A DNA stretch of 64,000 bases from assembly GCA_040779345.1 (NCBI GenBank), contig JBFONU010000005.1, forward strand, positions 1-64,000. The letters run 5' to 3'. This stretch comes from Thalassotalea_H sp040779345 (lineage in GTDB: Bacteria > Pseudomonadota > Gammaproteobacteria > Enterobacterales > Alteromonadaceae). Made by a program: the position numbers and the translations under genes. Shown here piece after piece: positions 18,739-27,113 of the stretch (its first letter is position 1; every line of letters begins with the position of its first letter). The notes under the pieces were generated by a model. The model ran no database searches, had not been told where the DNA came from, and worked only from the letters and a program-made list of their open reading frames with translations.

Positions 18739-19593
18739 TTATTGATTTAAATCTACCCAATAACGATTGTTTTTAGTATCAATAGTGGTACTTAAAAAAG
18801 GATTATTGATGTTGATTATTTTCAATTTTTTCCACTTAGAAAGAGGGAAAAGATGCTTGGTTGTTGGGTGATTTTTTATATACTGATCATAACTCCCATC
18901 ATCAATAGCACGTTCTAGCCCTTGAGTAAGAAAATCACGTAATTTGGTGTTGTGAGGTGAGGTATAAAAATACATGGGGAAAGGGTAATAAATAGCTAAT
19001 TTCTTAAATAAGATTAAATTTGGCATGAGCTTTTTTCTGGCATTAAACTCCGAATAAACTTCACTTACCCCTCTTGGGAATACATCACAGCGTTTATAAT
19101 TTACCTGAGTAAACATATTTTCATATATGGGGTTTGGCACCACGTTTAAACCCGCAGCGAGCAAGATATCAGTGTCAGGCCAATGAGAACCCTGACACAT
19201 AGACAATTGCTTAAGGTCTTTTAATGTATCAATCTTGTTTAGCTTTTTGTAATTGTCCTTATGACTAAGCATCAATCGGTAGCCAAGTAACCCTTTAAGT
19301 AAAGGGATATCTACCACCCCAAGTTCTTTATCTCTTAATGCATCACTGCCAGCCCAATAAATATCTAACAGTCGATTATCTTTAAGTTCCGCTAAGGCCC
19401 TACCTTGAACCATGTAAGGCGAATAAGTCAGGGTGACATCTTTATTCATTTTAGAAAATGCTAATTCAATCAAGCCTTTGTAATAACTATGACTAGCGTC
19501 ATATTCAGATTGTGGGCCTCTAATTTTTATTATATTTTCAGCGTTAGAAAATAAAGGCATGCTGAAGATAAAGAAGAATAATAAGTTTTTCAT
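18739..19593 (-). CDS. Periplasmic solute-binding-type (SBP_bac_3-like) protein
   Basis: This 284-residue exported protein has a signal peptide (M-K-N-L-L-F-F-F-I-F-S-M-P-L-F-S-N-A) and the fold signature of small family-3 solute-binding proteins: an early IKIRGPQSEYD strand, a YYKGLIELAFSKM helix, and a late LRDFLTQGLERAIDDGSYDQ helix. No transporter genes are adjacent. Such stand-alone proteins in this order are often sensory or orphan proteins, and the ligand is unknown. It is convergent with polA, with 57 bp between the stops. Confidence 0.75.
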   Translation of the reverse strand: MKNLLFFFIFSMPLFSNAENIIKIRGPQSEYDASHSYYKGLIELAFSKMNKDVTLTYSPYMVQGRALAELKDNRLLDIYWAGSDALRDKELGVVDIPLLKGLLGYRLMLSHKDNYKKLNKIDTLKDLKQLSMCQGSHWPDTDILLAAGLNVVPNPIYENMFTQVNYKRCDVFPRGVSEVYSEFNARKKLMPNLILFKKLAIYYPFPMYFYTSPHNTKLRDFLTQGLERAIDDGSYDQYIKNHPTTKHLFPLSKWKKLKIININNPFLSTTIDTKNNRYWVDLNQ

Positions 19594-19715
19594 CTAGAAT
19601 TTTTCAAAATGTGATTTTTTTAGTATAGCGGGTAATTGTGTTATTGAAATTGTGATGAGTTTTTTAAATATAAAGAAATTAAACACCATAAATGTAATTT
19701 AATTACAAAATGTAC

Positions 19716-19745
19716 TTTACAAGGCTAGAGTTGTTACTCTATAAT
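19716..19745 (+). promoter_or_regulatory. Sigma-70 promoter of small RNA candidate 1
   Basis: The -35 is TTTACA (19716-19721) and the -10 is the perfect consensus TATAAT (19740-19745), with an 18-bp spacer. Transcription should start near 19752. The same layout, including GTTACTC just before the -10, recurs in front of the second small RNA candidate at 55478-55507. Confidence 0.75.
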
Positions 19746-19751
19746 ATTGTT

Positions 19752-19841
19752 CGTTCCTTAAGGACGCTTGTTGTAATAATTTGTATATTCTAGCTTTCCT
19801 CATAGCTAATAGGCCAACAACCTCGTTGTTGGCTTTTTTTT
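19752..19841 (+). ncRNA. Small RNA candidate 1 (paralogue of 55384-55471)
   Basis: This intergenic transcript unit of about 90 nt has its own promoter and terminator and no reading frame. Order of parts: a 5' hairpin (CGTTCC-TTAA-GGACG); an open segment TGTTGTAATAATTTG; a second hairpin TAGCT-TTCCTCAT-AGCTA whose loop could pair with Shine-Dalgarno sequences; and a Rho-independent terminator. The open segment and second hairpin are nearly identical in the minus-strand unit near 55.4 kb (about 39 of 44 positions), while the terminators differ in sequence, which is the pattern of a conserved RNA family. It lies 1.1 kb downstream of polA. In enteric bacteria the Spot 42 RNA gene follows polA, but I see no convincing full-length match to Spot 42. 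Targets are unknown; Hfq dependence is plausible from the U-tail. Confidence 0.75.
19813..19841 (+). terminator. Rho-independent terminator of small RNA candidate 1
   Basis: There is a 9-bp perfect stem, GCCAACAAC (19813-19821) and GTTGTTGGC (19825-19833), with a 3-nt loop followed by eight T residues. Confidence 0.9.
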
Positions 19842-19920
19842 GCCCAAATTTTAACCTTGTTTAGAATGAATGGATATGTAATTTATTTTCATTATCGTAA
19901 GCGCATAGTATTCACATGGC

Positions 19921-20118
19921 TTAGTCATCGGTACTTGTATCACTTGGGTCGATAATGGTTTCGATAGGGCGTGGTTTACTACGCCCAGATTTACGCAATG
20001 CATCACGTAATACATATTCAATTTGAGCATTTAAACTGCGCAATTCATCATCAGACCACTGCTGCATAGCCCTAAGAATTTCTTCATTAATTCTTAGTGG
20101 ATAGGCTTTTTTCGCCAT
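19921..20118 (-). CDS. Arc-type ribbon-helix-helix DNA-binding protein
   Basis: This 65-residue protein begins with a beta strand (Y-P-L-R-I-N-E-E-I-L-R-A-M) and two helices in the ribbon-helix-helix order of Arc repressors, ending in an acidic tail. It lies 50 bp downstream of the SPFH gene on the same strand, and this SPFH-Arc pairing is a recurrent one in gammaproteobacteria. It probably dimerises on DNA through the N-terminal strand. Whether it regulates the SPFH operon or acts with the SPFH protein is not visible from sequence. There are three gene-strand changes within 1.5 kb, so it belongs to a short two-gene operon. Confidence 0.85.
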   Translation of the reverse strand: MAKKAYPLRINEEILRAMQQWSDDELRSLNAQIEYVLRDALRKSGRSKPRPIETIIDPSDTSTDD

Positions 20119-20168
20119 GTTAACCTCAATTTTTTCAGGTTAAAGAGGGCATAATGCCCTCAATAATC

Positions 20169-21035
20169 TTAATATAACGTACCTGCATTAACGATTGGTT
20201 GTGCAGCTTCATCGCTACATAAAACGACTAGAAGATTACTGACCATCGCGGCTTTTCGTTCACTGTCTAATTCAACAATTTCGCGCTCTTCCAATTTATG
20301 CAGTGCCATTTCAACCATGCCAACTGCACCTTCAACTATGGTTCTTCGTGCAGCAATGATTGCCATTGCTTGTTGGCGGCGTAACATGGCATTGGCTATT
20401 TCGGGGGCATAAGCTAAATGGCTAATTCGTGACTCGATAACATGCACACCTGCTTTTTCTAAACGATCTTGTACTTCAGTTTTTAACGCTTCAGATATTT
20501 CAGCAGGGTTACTTCTTAGCGATATACCATCATCGTCATGATGATCATAAGCATAGCTAGTGGCTAAATTTCGCAAAGCCGACTCACTTTGTATTGAAAC
20601 AAAATCTTCGTAGTCATCCACCTGAAAAACGGCTTCAGCAGTATCTATCACTTCCCAGACAATAACGGCAGCTATTTCAATTGGGTTACCATTTTTATCA
20701 TTTACTTTTAGCTTACCGCTTTCAAAGTTTCTGACGCGCATTGAAACGCGTGCTTTCGTATAAAAAGGGTTTGCCCACCGTAAGCCAGAATCATGAACAG
20801 TACCTGCATACTTTCCAAATAGTTGTAACACTCTAGCTTCTTTAGGGTTGACCATAAAAAAGCCGAACCAACAAATGAAAACAGCAATTGTAAACACTAA
20901 TCCAATAATCGCTTGGCCACCTGATTTATTGATTAAGGCATTCGCTACAATGGTAATGCTACCAATTTGCAGCGCTAATAAAACAAAAATGAACATGATG
21001 CCATTAGGAGCTTTTATTTCTTTTTCTGTAAACAT
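20169..21035 (-). CDS. SPFH/Band 7 domain membrane protein
   Basis: Two hydrophobic helices near the N-terminus (about residues 12-32 and 41-60) are followed by an SPFH (stomatin/prohibitin/flotillin) domain: ARVLQLFGKYAGTVHDSGL, then VEIAAVIVWEV-type strands and a helical coiled segment AMLRRQQAMAIIAARR. Such proteins form large ring or cage assemblies in the inner membrane and organise membrane microdomains or proteases. The frame is open from 21110, but the ATG at 21035 is preceded by GGAGAAAAGC, a good ribosome binding site, and gives the family's usual N-terminus. It forms an operon with the Arc-type gene and is divergent from the prolyl oligopeptidase gene. Confidence 0.9.
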   Translation of the reverse strand: MFTEKEIKAPNGIMFIFVLLALQIGSITIVANALINKSGGQAIIGLVFTIAVFICWFGFFMVNPKEARVLQLFGKYAGTVHDSGLRWANPFYTKARVSMRVRNFESGKLKVNDKNGNPIEIAAVIVWEVIDTAEAVFQVDDYEDFVSIQSESALRNLATSYAYDHHDDDGISLRSNPAEISEALKTEVQDRLEKAGVHVIESRISHLAYAPEIANAMLRRQQAMAIIAARRTIVEGAVGMVEMALHKLEEREIVELDSERKAAMVSNLLVVLCSDEAAQPIVNAGTLY

Positions 21036-21233
21036 GCTTTTCTCCATGAAAAGTAAATTATTTGATATCATAATGATATCACTTTGCATTTTTAGCAAGG
21101 ATAGAACCAATGTAATTGTTACAAGAAGTAAATATTTACGATAATTGGCTGTTTTAATCTGATGAAAATTCGCTTACTGACTAAAAACATTGCTAGAATC
21201 CAAACGTTAAAAAAATGTAAATTCGAGGAACTT

Positions 21234-23396
21234 ATGCAAAAAGTAATTGCACAATTCGCGGGTCTTGCTTTGATGATGACATCAAGCATTGCTTTTGCGC
21301 ATGATAAAACAATAATAAAAGAGAACACTCAGCTTACTGCTGGAAATGTTCAGTACCCTAATACAAAAAAAGAAAATATCTCCGAGTACTATTTTGGTGA
21401 AAAAGTGGCTGATCCATATCGCTGGTTAGAAGATGATATGAGTGATGAGACAGCTGAGTGGGTTAAAGCACAAAATAACCTGACGTTTAACTATTTAGAT
21501 AAAATCCCTTATCGTCAGGCGCTTAAAAGTAGATTAACTGAGTTGTGGAATTATGAAAAAGTGGGCTCACCATTTACACATGGCGACTATACCTATTTTT
21601 ATCGTAATAATGGCTTACAAAATCAAAGTGTTGTCTATCGTCAGCTTGATAATGGCAGTGCGGAAGTCTTTTTAGACCCTAACAAATTCAGTGAAGATGG
21701 TACTACATCACTATCAAGTTTGAGTTTTTCAAAGGATGGTTCAATTGCCGCTTATTCAATTTCTGAAGGAGGGAGTGACTGGCGTAAAGTAATTATTATT
21801 GATACGAAAAGCAAAAATGTTATTGAAGAGCCTTTAGTTGATATAAAATTTTCAGGACTTTCTTGGTTAGGTAATGAGGGTTTTTATTACTCTAGTTATG
21901 ATAAACCTGTGGGAAGTGAGCTTTCAGCAAAAACTGATCAGCATAAATTATACTACCACAAATTAGGAACCGCTCAGAAAGATGACAAACTAATTTTTGG
22001 TGGTACTGCGGCAGAAAAACATCGTTATGTGGGCGGCAGTGTGACGGAAGATGATCGATATTTGTTGATCAGCGGGTCTGTTTCAACTTCAGGAAATCGT
22101 CTCTATATTAAGGATTTAACAAAAGAAAATAGTGAGCTTGTGACTATTGTTGGCCACACGAATTCAGACACCTATGTCATAGAGAATTCAGGGAGTAAAT
22201 TATTTTTAGTGACAAATTTAAATGCCCCCAATAAGAAAATAGTTACTGTTGATGCCAAAAACCCCACCCCAGAACATTGGGTTGATTTTATCCCTGAAAC
22301 AAAAAATGTATTAACGGCCTCAACGGGCGGAGGTTACTTCTTCACTGAATATATGGTTGATGCAATCTCTAAAACTTATCAATATGATTATGAAGGCAAG
22401 CTTGTTAGAGAAATTACCTTACCAGGAGTGGGTAGTGCGAGTTCTTTGTCGGGCAAGAAAAAAGAAAAAACGCTTTATTATTCCTTCACGAATTATAAAA
22501 CGCCATCAACCATTTATACCTTTGACGTTGAAAAAGGTAAATCAGCAGTATATAAAAAATCAGGTGCCAAATTTGATAGCGAGCTTTATGAATCAAAACA
22601 AGTATTTTATAAGTCAAAAGACGGCACTAAGGTGCCAATGATCATTACTTATAAAAAAGGTACAAAGTTGAATGGTAAAAATCCAACGATTCTATATGGC
22701 TATGGTGGCTTTAATGTGAGCTTAACGCCACAATTTAGTGTGACACGCGCAGTGTGGCTTGAACAAGGTGGAGTTTACGCGGTTGCAAATTTACGTGGCG
22801 GTGGTGAGTACGGTAAAGCATGGCATAACGCGGGTACGCAGCTGAAAAAACAAAATGTTTTTGATGACTTTATTGCCGCGGCGGAATATTTAATTGATGA
22901 AAAGTATACCTCAAGTGACTTTTTAGCAATTAATGGTGGCTCGAATGGTGGGTTATTAGTGGGTGCAGTAATGACGCAACGCCCCGATCTGATGAAAGTT
23001 GCTTTACCGGCGGTAGGAGTGTTAGACATGCTTCGTTATCACACTTTTACTGCTGGCGCTGGTTGGGCATATGATTACGGGACAGCAGAGCAAAGTGAAG
23101 AAATGTTTAATTACTTGAAAAGCTATTCGCCTGTTCATAATGTGAAAAAAGGAGTTCAATATCCTGCCACTATGGTCACCACAGGTGATCATGATGATAG
23201 AGTTGTACCCGCTCACTCGTTTAAATTTGCTGCTGAATTGCAAGAGAAGCAACATGGCGCGGCTCCAACATTAATCAGAATTGAAACTAATGCGGGTCAT
23301 GGCGCCGGTACGCCAGTGTCAAAAACTATAGAACAGTATGCTGACATTTATGGTTTCACCTTATTTAATATGGGCTTTGAATCACTGCCACATTAA
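21234..23396 (+). CDS. Exported prolyl oligopeptidase (S9A)
   Basis: This serine peptidase cleaves after proline in short peptides. The N-terminal beta-propeller region (PYRWLEDDMSDETAEWV, then blades) is followed by the alpha/beta-hydrolase domain with the catalytic Ser in NGGSNGGLLVGA (about residue 568), Asp in DHDDRVVPAHS (about 654) and His in NAGHGAGTP (about 688). The frame opens at 21162, but the ATG at 21234 has CGAGGAACTT before it and starts a clear signal peptide (M-Q-K-V-I-A-Q-F-A-G, cleaved near I-A-F-A). It is therefore periplasmic or secreted. The length of about 720 residues is normal for the family. Confidence 0.94.
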   Translation: MQKVIAQFAGLALMMTSSIAFAHDKTIIKENTQLTAGNVQYPNTKKENISEYYFGEKVADPYRWLEDDMSDETAEWVKAQNNLTFNYLDKIPYRQALKSRLTELWNYEKVGSPFTHGDYTYFYRNNGLQNQSVVYRQLDNGSAEVFLDPNKFSEDGTTSLSSLSFSKDGSIAAYSISEGGSDWRKVIIIDTKSKNVIEEPLVDIKFSGLSWLGNEGFYYSSYDKPVGSELSAKTDQHKLYYHKLGTAQKDDKLIFGGTAAEKHRYVGGSVTEDDRYLLISGSVSTSGNRLYIKDLTKENSELVTIVGHTNSDTYVIENSGSKLFLVTNLNAPNKKIVTVDAKNPTPEHWVDFIPETKNVLTASTGGGYFFTEYMVDAISKTYQYDYEGKLVREITLPGVGSASSLSGKKKEKTLYYSFTNYKTPSTIYTFDVEKGKSAVYKKSGAKFDSELYESKQVFYKSKDGTKVPMIITYKKGTKLNGKNPTILYGYGGFNVSLTPQFSVTRAVWLEQGGVYAVANLRGGGEYGKAWHNAGTQLKKQNVFDDFIAAAEYLIDEKYTSSDFLAINGGSNGGLLVGAVMTQRPDLMKVALPAVGVLDMLRYHTFTAGAGWAYDYGTAEQSEEMFNYLKSYSPVHNVKKGVQYPATMVTTGDHDDRVVPAHSFKFAAELQEKQHGAAPTLIRIETNAGHGAGTPVSKTIEQYADIYGFTLFNMGFESLPH

Positions 23397-23410
23397 CCGT
23401 TAAATTAAAA

Positions 23411-23435
23411 AGCCCTACTTTATTTAAGTAGGGCT
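23411..23435 (+). terminator. Terminator after the prolyl oligopeptidase gene
   Basis: The stem AGCCCTACTT / AAGTAGGGCT (10 bp, perfect) has a 5-nt loop, 14 bp after the stop codon, followed by a T-rich stretch beginning at about 23441. Confidence 0.8.
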
Positions 23436-23471
23436 GTGATGTTTTCGTTTTTTGAGGGGGGTCTAAGTCGT

Positions 23472-23905
23472 TTAATTCAATGAAACTTTTGTTATTTGGT
23501 AGCCTTTTAATTTTAATCGCGAGATAACGCGCTCATCTATTACTAAATGTTCATCACCAACTAAAATAAACGCTTTATGCTTATCATTAAACATGCTGTC
23601 AATTTGAGGCAGCCAGAGATGATTTCATTGCGCGTCGATCAAAATATACATCAACTCCTTTACTATAAATTCCTGACCGTTTTTTTCCATCATCGCCATC
23701 ATTGATACGATGAAATCAGGTTTAAAGCCGTCAAGATCTTGAAAGCTGATGCCAAAGGCATATAAATAATCTTCCAGTGCTTGAAAAGTAACTGGAGTCA
23801 TAAGGTTGCTTAGCTTTTGCTGATTTTTATAAGAAACGCTTGCCACCATTCGTTGTTGAAAACTTACATCTAAAGCGTCAGAAAAAGGTTTGTTAATACT
23901 ACTTG
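23472..23905 (-). pseudogene. TraB/GumN-family protein, decayed
   Basis: Two separate frames match one protein family. The upstream part, open from about 23905 to 23625, reads N-K-P-F-S-D-A-L-D-V-S-F and continues as VASVSYKNQQKLSN...LDGFKPDFIVSMMAMM, where the family is expected to have a longer stretch before it. After a frame change the downstream part (to the stop at 23472) reads WLPQIDSMFNDKHKAFILVG, then DEHLVIDERVISRLKLKGYQ, the typical C-terminus of TraB/GumN proteins. The N-terminal signal peptide and catalytic start are missing, and material is lost between the parts. The 74-residue frame at 23625-23849 is thus only a fragment of this remnant, not a separate gene. Confidence 0.7.
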
Positions 23906-24170
23906 AACGCTATTGTTATATGTTAGTGCGGCAAGTAAAAACGGGTGGGGTATGCATTGACGGGCCTAAAATGATGAAAATAAATAAATTTGGCTGAAAA
24001 TTCATTCATTAACTATATTTATTGTATTGCGCTGTTTTACTATGCATTAAGGGCAGTATAAAAATTGTATGTGGTTTGTAACAGTGTCATTTTTTTAGTA
24101 AAAAACATTATATAGTCAGCTATCTGGTGAAGATATAAATTGTTTAACGGACTTTCTTAGGAAAAAAATA

Positions 24171-25592
24171 TTGTGTGATTTAAAAAAAATACTGATGATG
24201 TTCATCGCTATTTGTAGTTTGAATTTTACAACATGCTTGAGCGCTGAAGAGTATTTTGACCCTTTCTTTTTAATTCGTAATACCCCTGAAGGTAAACAAT
24301 TACTCAATCTTGCTAGAGATGCCGGCTTTGATGCTCAACTTGCCAAACAACAACTCGATACGTTAACTCACACTGGGGTTGCTGAGTTAGGTCTTGAATA
24401 TAAAGTCGCCAATATACTTGCTTACATCGCGGTTTATCATGCGCTTTCTGATCATGATAAAGTAAAAAGCTATTTAAATGAGTTACATTTAATTGGCGTG
24501 AAAAAAGGTAATGACTGGGTATTAAGCAAATACTTTGAACAACAAGGTGTTTTAGCGCTCCAACAAGGACATTTTTTAAAGGGACTTGAAGATGTTAACA
24601 AAGCGATTGAAATCGCACAATCACTCAACTATCAAGAGGTTGTTGCCCTGTCCACAGCAAAACGAGCTGTTATGCAAAGCAAAATGGGACAAGGGAGTAA
24701 GTCACTCAAAGATTATACCGACGCGTTAGAATATTTTGAAAAAAATAACAATTTGGTGGCGGCATCGACAATATATTCTAATTTGGTTGTACTTTATATC
24801 GATCGTAAAGAATATCAAAAAGCACTAGTAGCGTCTGATAAGTCTATTGCTGTTCACGAACTATTGCCAAGAAAAAGCCATAGAATGGCATCTATTAATT
24901 ATATCAATCGTGCTATCGTTTTAAGTCAAATGAGTAAGCCTGATGAAGAGCTTGAAGCCTATACACTCGCACAAGAATACGCAATAAAATCAAACGATGT
25001 GAGTGTGTTAACTTCCGTATATGCAAATTTGTCTGACTATTTTTTAAGGTATGAAAACTATCAATTAGCTATTGAAAGGGCGATTAAGTGTATCGAGACG
25101 GCGGCAAAAATTAATAATATTTATGTCAGTGCAATCTGCCATCTAAACCAAGGGGTGTCATTGGTCAAAAGCGGTCGTGTTGATGAGGGTTTTGATTTAT
25201 TAAATAAGGCGCTGCTCATCACCGAAGAGGGTAAATTGGAAGCCACCTTACTAGATACCTACTCTGCTTTTATCGAGAGTTATCAAGAGATTGGTGATCA
25301 TGAAAAAGCTAATGTTTGGTTAGAAAAACGTTATGAATTATTATTAAAGCAAGCAAAAAATGATAAAGAAAATTACTTTCATGAAATAGAAGAAAACTTT
25401 AAAGAAACGGTTGCTGATCGAGAGCAACTTCATAGCTCATTCAAATCTGATATGATGCAAAACATTCTAGGGCAAGAAGCGTTAGTTAAAAAATTATGGA
25501 TTGGTTTAGCTTTCATCTCTTGTATCTTATTCATTTCGCTTTTCTTTATTTTGAGATTGAAAAATAAACTTAAAAAGAAATATTACCAATAA
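24171..25592 (+). CDS. Exported TPR protein with C-terminal membrane helix
   Basis: This 473-residue protein has a signal peptide (hydrophobic to about residue 22, then C-L-S-A-E-E), many tetratricopeptide-type helical pairs from about residue 70 to 390 (for example HFLKGLEDVNKAIEIAQSLN and YENYQLAIERAIKCIETAAK), a coiled-coil-like stretch, and one membrane helix near the end (LWIGLAFISCILFISLFFIL). It stops about 12 residues past that helix. The layout is that of the sensory half of TPR-GGDEF proteins but without an output domain. A TTG start at 24171 is preceded by AGGA at a fitting distance; ATG codons follow at 24195 and 24198. Function is unknown beyond a likely protein-binding role in the periplasm. 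Confidence 0.75.
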   Translation: MCDLKKILMMFIAICSLNFTTCLSAEEYFDPFFLIRNTPEGKQLLNLARDAGFDAQLAKQQLDTLTHTGVAELGLEYKVANILAYIAVYHALSDHDKVKSYLNELHLIGVKKGNDWVLSKYFEQQGVLALQQGHFLKGLEDVNKAIEIAQSLNYQEVVALSTAKRAVMQSKMGQGSKSLKDYTDALEYFEKNNNLVAASTIYSNLVVLYIDRKEYQKALVASDKSIAVHELLPRKSHRMASINYINRAIVLSQMSKPDEELEAYTLAQEYAIKSNDVSVLTSVYANLSDYFLRYENYQLAIERAIKCIETAAKINNIYVSAICHLNQGVSLVKSGRVDEGFDLLNKALLITEEGKLEATLLDTYSAFIESYQEIGDHEKANVWLEKRYELLLKQAKNDKENYFHEIEENFKETVADREQLHSSFKSDMMQNILGQEALVKKLWIGLAFISCILFISLFFILRLKNKLKKKYYQ

Positions 25593-25772
25593 TCACTCCC
25601 CTCAAAGTATTCTTCTGACAAATCAATCAGCTATTTCAACTTATATTTAGCTCACTTTGCCTCAATAACTCAGCACTTATTGTGAATATATGTTAAGTTT
25701 TTGTTATAAAAATGGTTAGGTGGACGATTAGTCCGCTAAACTTCAGCGAAAAACTACCTTGTGGAGTATTAT

Positions 25773-27113
25773 ATGAAGTCTTTATTGACTCTTATTATTA
25801 TAGTTACTGCATTATTTTCCTTTCAACTTAAAGCGGTCACAAAAGTTGATGATATTAAGGCTTTTACCTTAAGTAATGGCATGAAAATAATGGTGTTAGA
25901 AGATCATTCAATTCCCAATGCTAATATGTATTTATTTTGGCAGGTTGGCTCTAGAAATGAATATCCTGGTATTACTGGCTTGTCTCATTTTTTTGAACAT
26001 ATGATGTTTAATGGAGCAAAAAAATACGGCCCGAAAATGTTTGACCGAACAATGGAAGCAGCAGGAGGCAGTAATAACGCATACACAACTGAAAACTTAA
26101 CGGTTTATACGGATTGGTTTCCTTCTTCAGCTATTGAGACTATGTTTGATTTAGAAGCTGATCGTATTGCAAATTTAGCGATTGATGAAAAAATGGTTGA
26201 GAGTGAGAGGGGGGTTGTTACCTCTGAACGAAGTACAGGGCTTGAAAACTCAAATTATCGTTCAATATCCGTTGAAGTTAAAAATGCGGCATTTCGTGCA
26301 CACCCTTATAGTTGGTCAGTGATTGGGCATCAATCTGATATTGATAATTGGAGTCTTGACGATTTAAAGCAATATCATAAAACGTATTATGCCCCTAATA
26401 ATGCGGTGGTCGTGGTTGCTGGCGATGTGAGCGTTGAGCAAGTGAAGCGTTTGGCAAAGCAGTATTTTGAACCTATTCCTGCGCAAGAAGCGCCTAGAAA
26501 AGTCCATACCGTTGAGCCTGAACAAAAAGGTGAGCGTCGTGTTTATCTCCAAAAAGAATCCGTCACAACGCCCAATATTATGATGGCTTTTCATGTGCCA
26601 GAAACACAACATAACGATTATTTTGCACTCGATATATTAAGTGATATTTTATCAAATGGCGAAAGTTCCCGTCTCCAAAAATCATTGATTAATGAACAGC
26701 AACTAGCGAGTTCAATTTTTACTTATCAACCTCAATCAATCGACCCAAATTTGTTTTATGTCTATGGTGTTGCGGCAAAAGATGTTAGTGCAGAGCGATT
26801 AGAAAAATCGATTATTAAAGAGCTTAACAACATTATTAAAAATGGTGTAACAGAGCATGAGTTACAAAAAGTCAAAAATACCAAATTGGTGAATTTTTAT
26901 CGACAAATGTCCACAATCAATGGCAAAGCAAATACCATAGGAAGCTATGAAATGTATTTTGGTGATTTCAAAAAATTATTTAGTGCACCTCAAGACTACA
27001 ATAAAGTGACGGTTACCGATATACAGCGCGTTGCTAAAACCTATCTGAAAAAAGCCAATAGAACAGTTGGTGTCTTATCATCAATGGAGGATAGCAATGA
27101 TGCGGATCTTTAA
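25773..27113 (+). CDS. M16 zinc peptidase, catalytic subunit
   Basis: This is an exported M16 (pitrilysin) peptidase of the single-unit type (about 447 residues). The inverted zinc motif HxxEH is present as SHFFEHMMFNGAK (about residues 70-82), with the distal Glu in MVESERGVVTSE. A signal peptide (M-K-S-L-L-T-L-I-I-I-V...) starts at the ATG at 25773, which has TGGAGTATTAT before it; the frame opens earlier at 25761. The next gene overlaps it and encodes a related M16 protein without the zinc motif. Two-gene pairs of this kind form heterodimeric M16 enzymes in other bacteria, so the pair probably works as one clamshell. Confidence 0.92.
   Translation: MKSLLTLIIIVTALFSFQLKAVTKVDDIKAFTLSNGMKIMVLEDHSIPNANMYLFWQVGSRNEYPGITGLSHFFEHMMFNGAKKYGPKMFDRTMEAAGGSNNAYTTENLTVYTDWFPSSAIETMFDLEADRIANLAIDEKMVESERGVVTSERSTGLENSNYRSISVEVKNAAFRAHPYSWSVIGHQSDIDNWSLDDLKQYHKTYYAPNNAVVVVAGDVSVEQVKRLAKQYFEPIPAQEAPRKVHTVEPEQKGERRVYLQKESVTTPNIMMAFHVPETQHNDYFALDILSDILSNGESSRLQKSLINEQQLASSIFTYQPQSIDPNLFYVYGVAAKDVSAERLEKSIIKELNNIIKNGVTEHELQKVKNTKLVNFYRQMSTINGKANTIGSYEMYFGDFKKLFSAPQDYNKVTVTDIQRVAKTYLKKANRTVGVLSSMEDSNDADL

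Noticed and set aside
19752..19841. Spot 42 RNA
   Set aside because: Position near polA fits, but the first half and the terminator do not match the known Spot 42 sequence; only a short AU-rich part is similar. Kept as unassigned.
20848..21144. Plus-strand 98-residue frame over the SPFH gene
   Set aside because: It is antisense to a clear SPFH coding region, has no family resemblance and no ribosome binding site.
22357..22641. 94-residue frame inside the prolyl oligopeptidase gene
   Set aside because: It is out of frame within a well-supported gene, with composition of a shadow frame.
23625..23849. A 74-residue minus-strand frame as a separate small gene
   Set aside because: It is a fragment of a TraB/GumN protein whose C-terminus continues in another frame, so it is annotated as part of a pseudogene.
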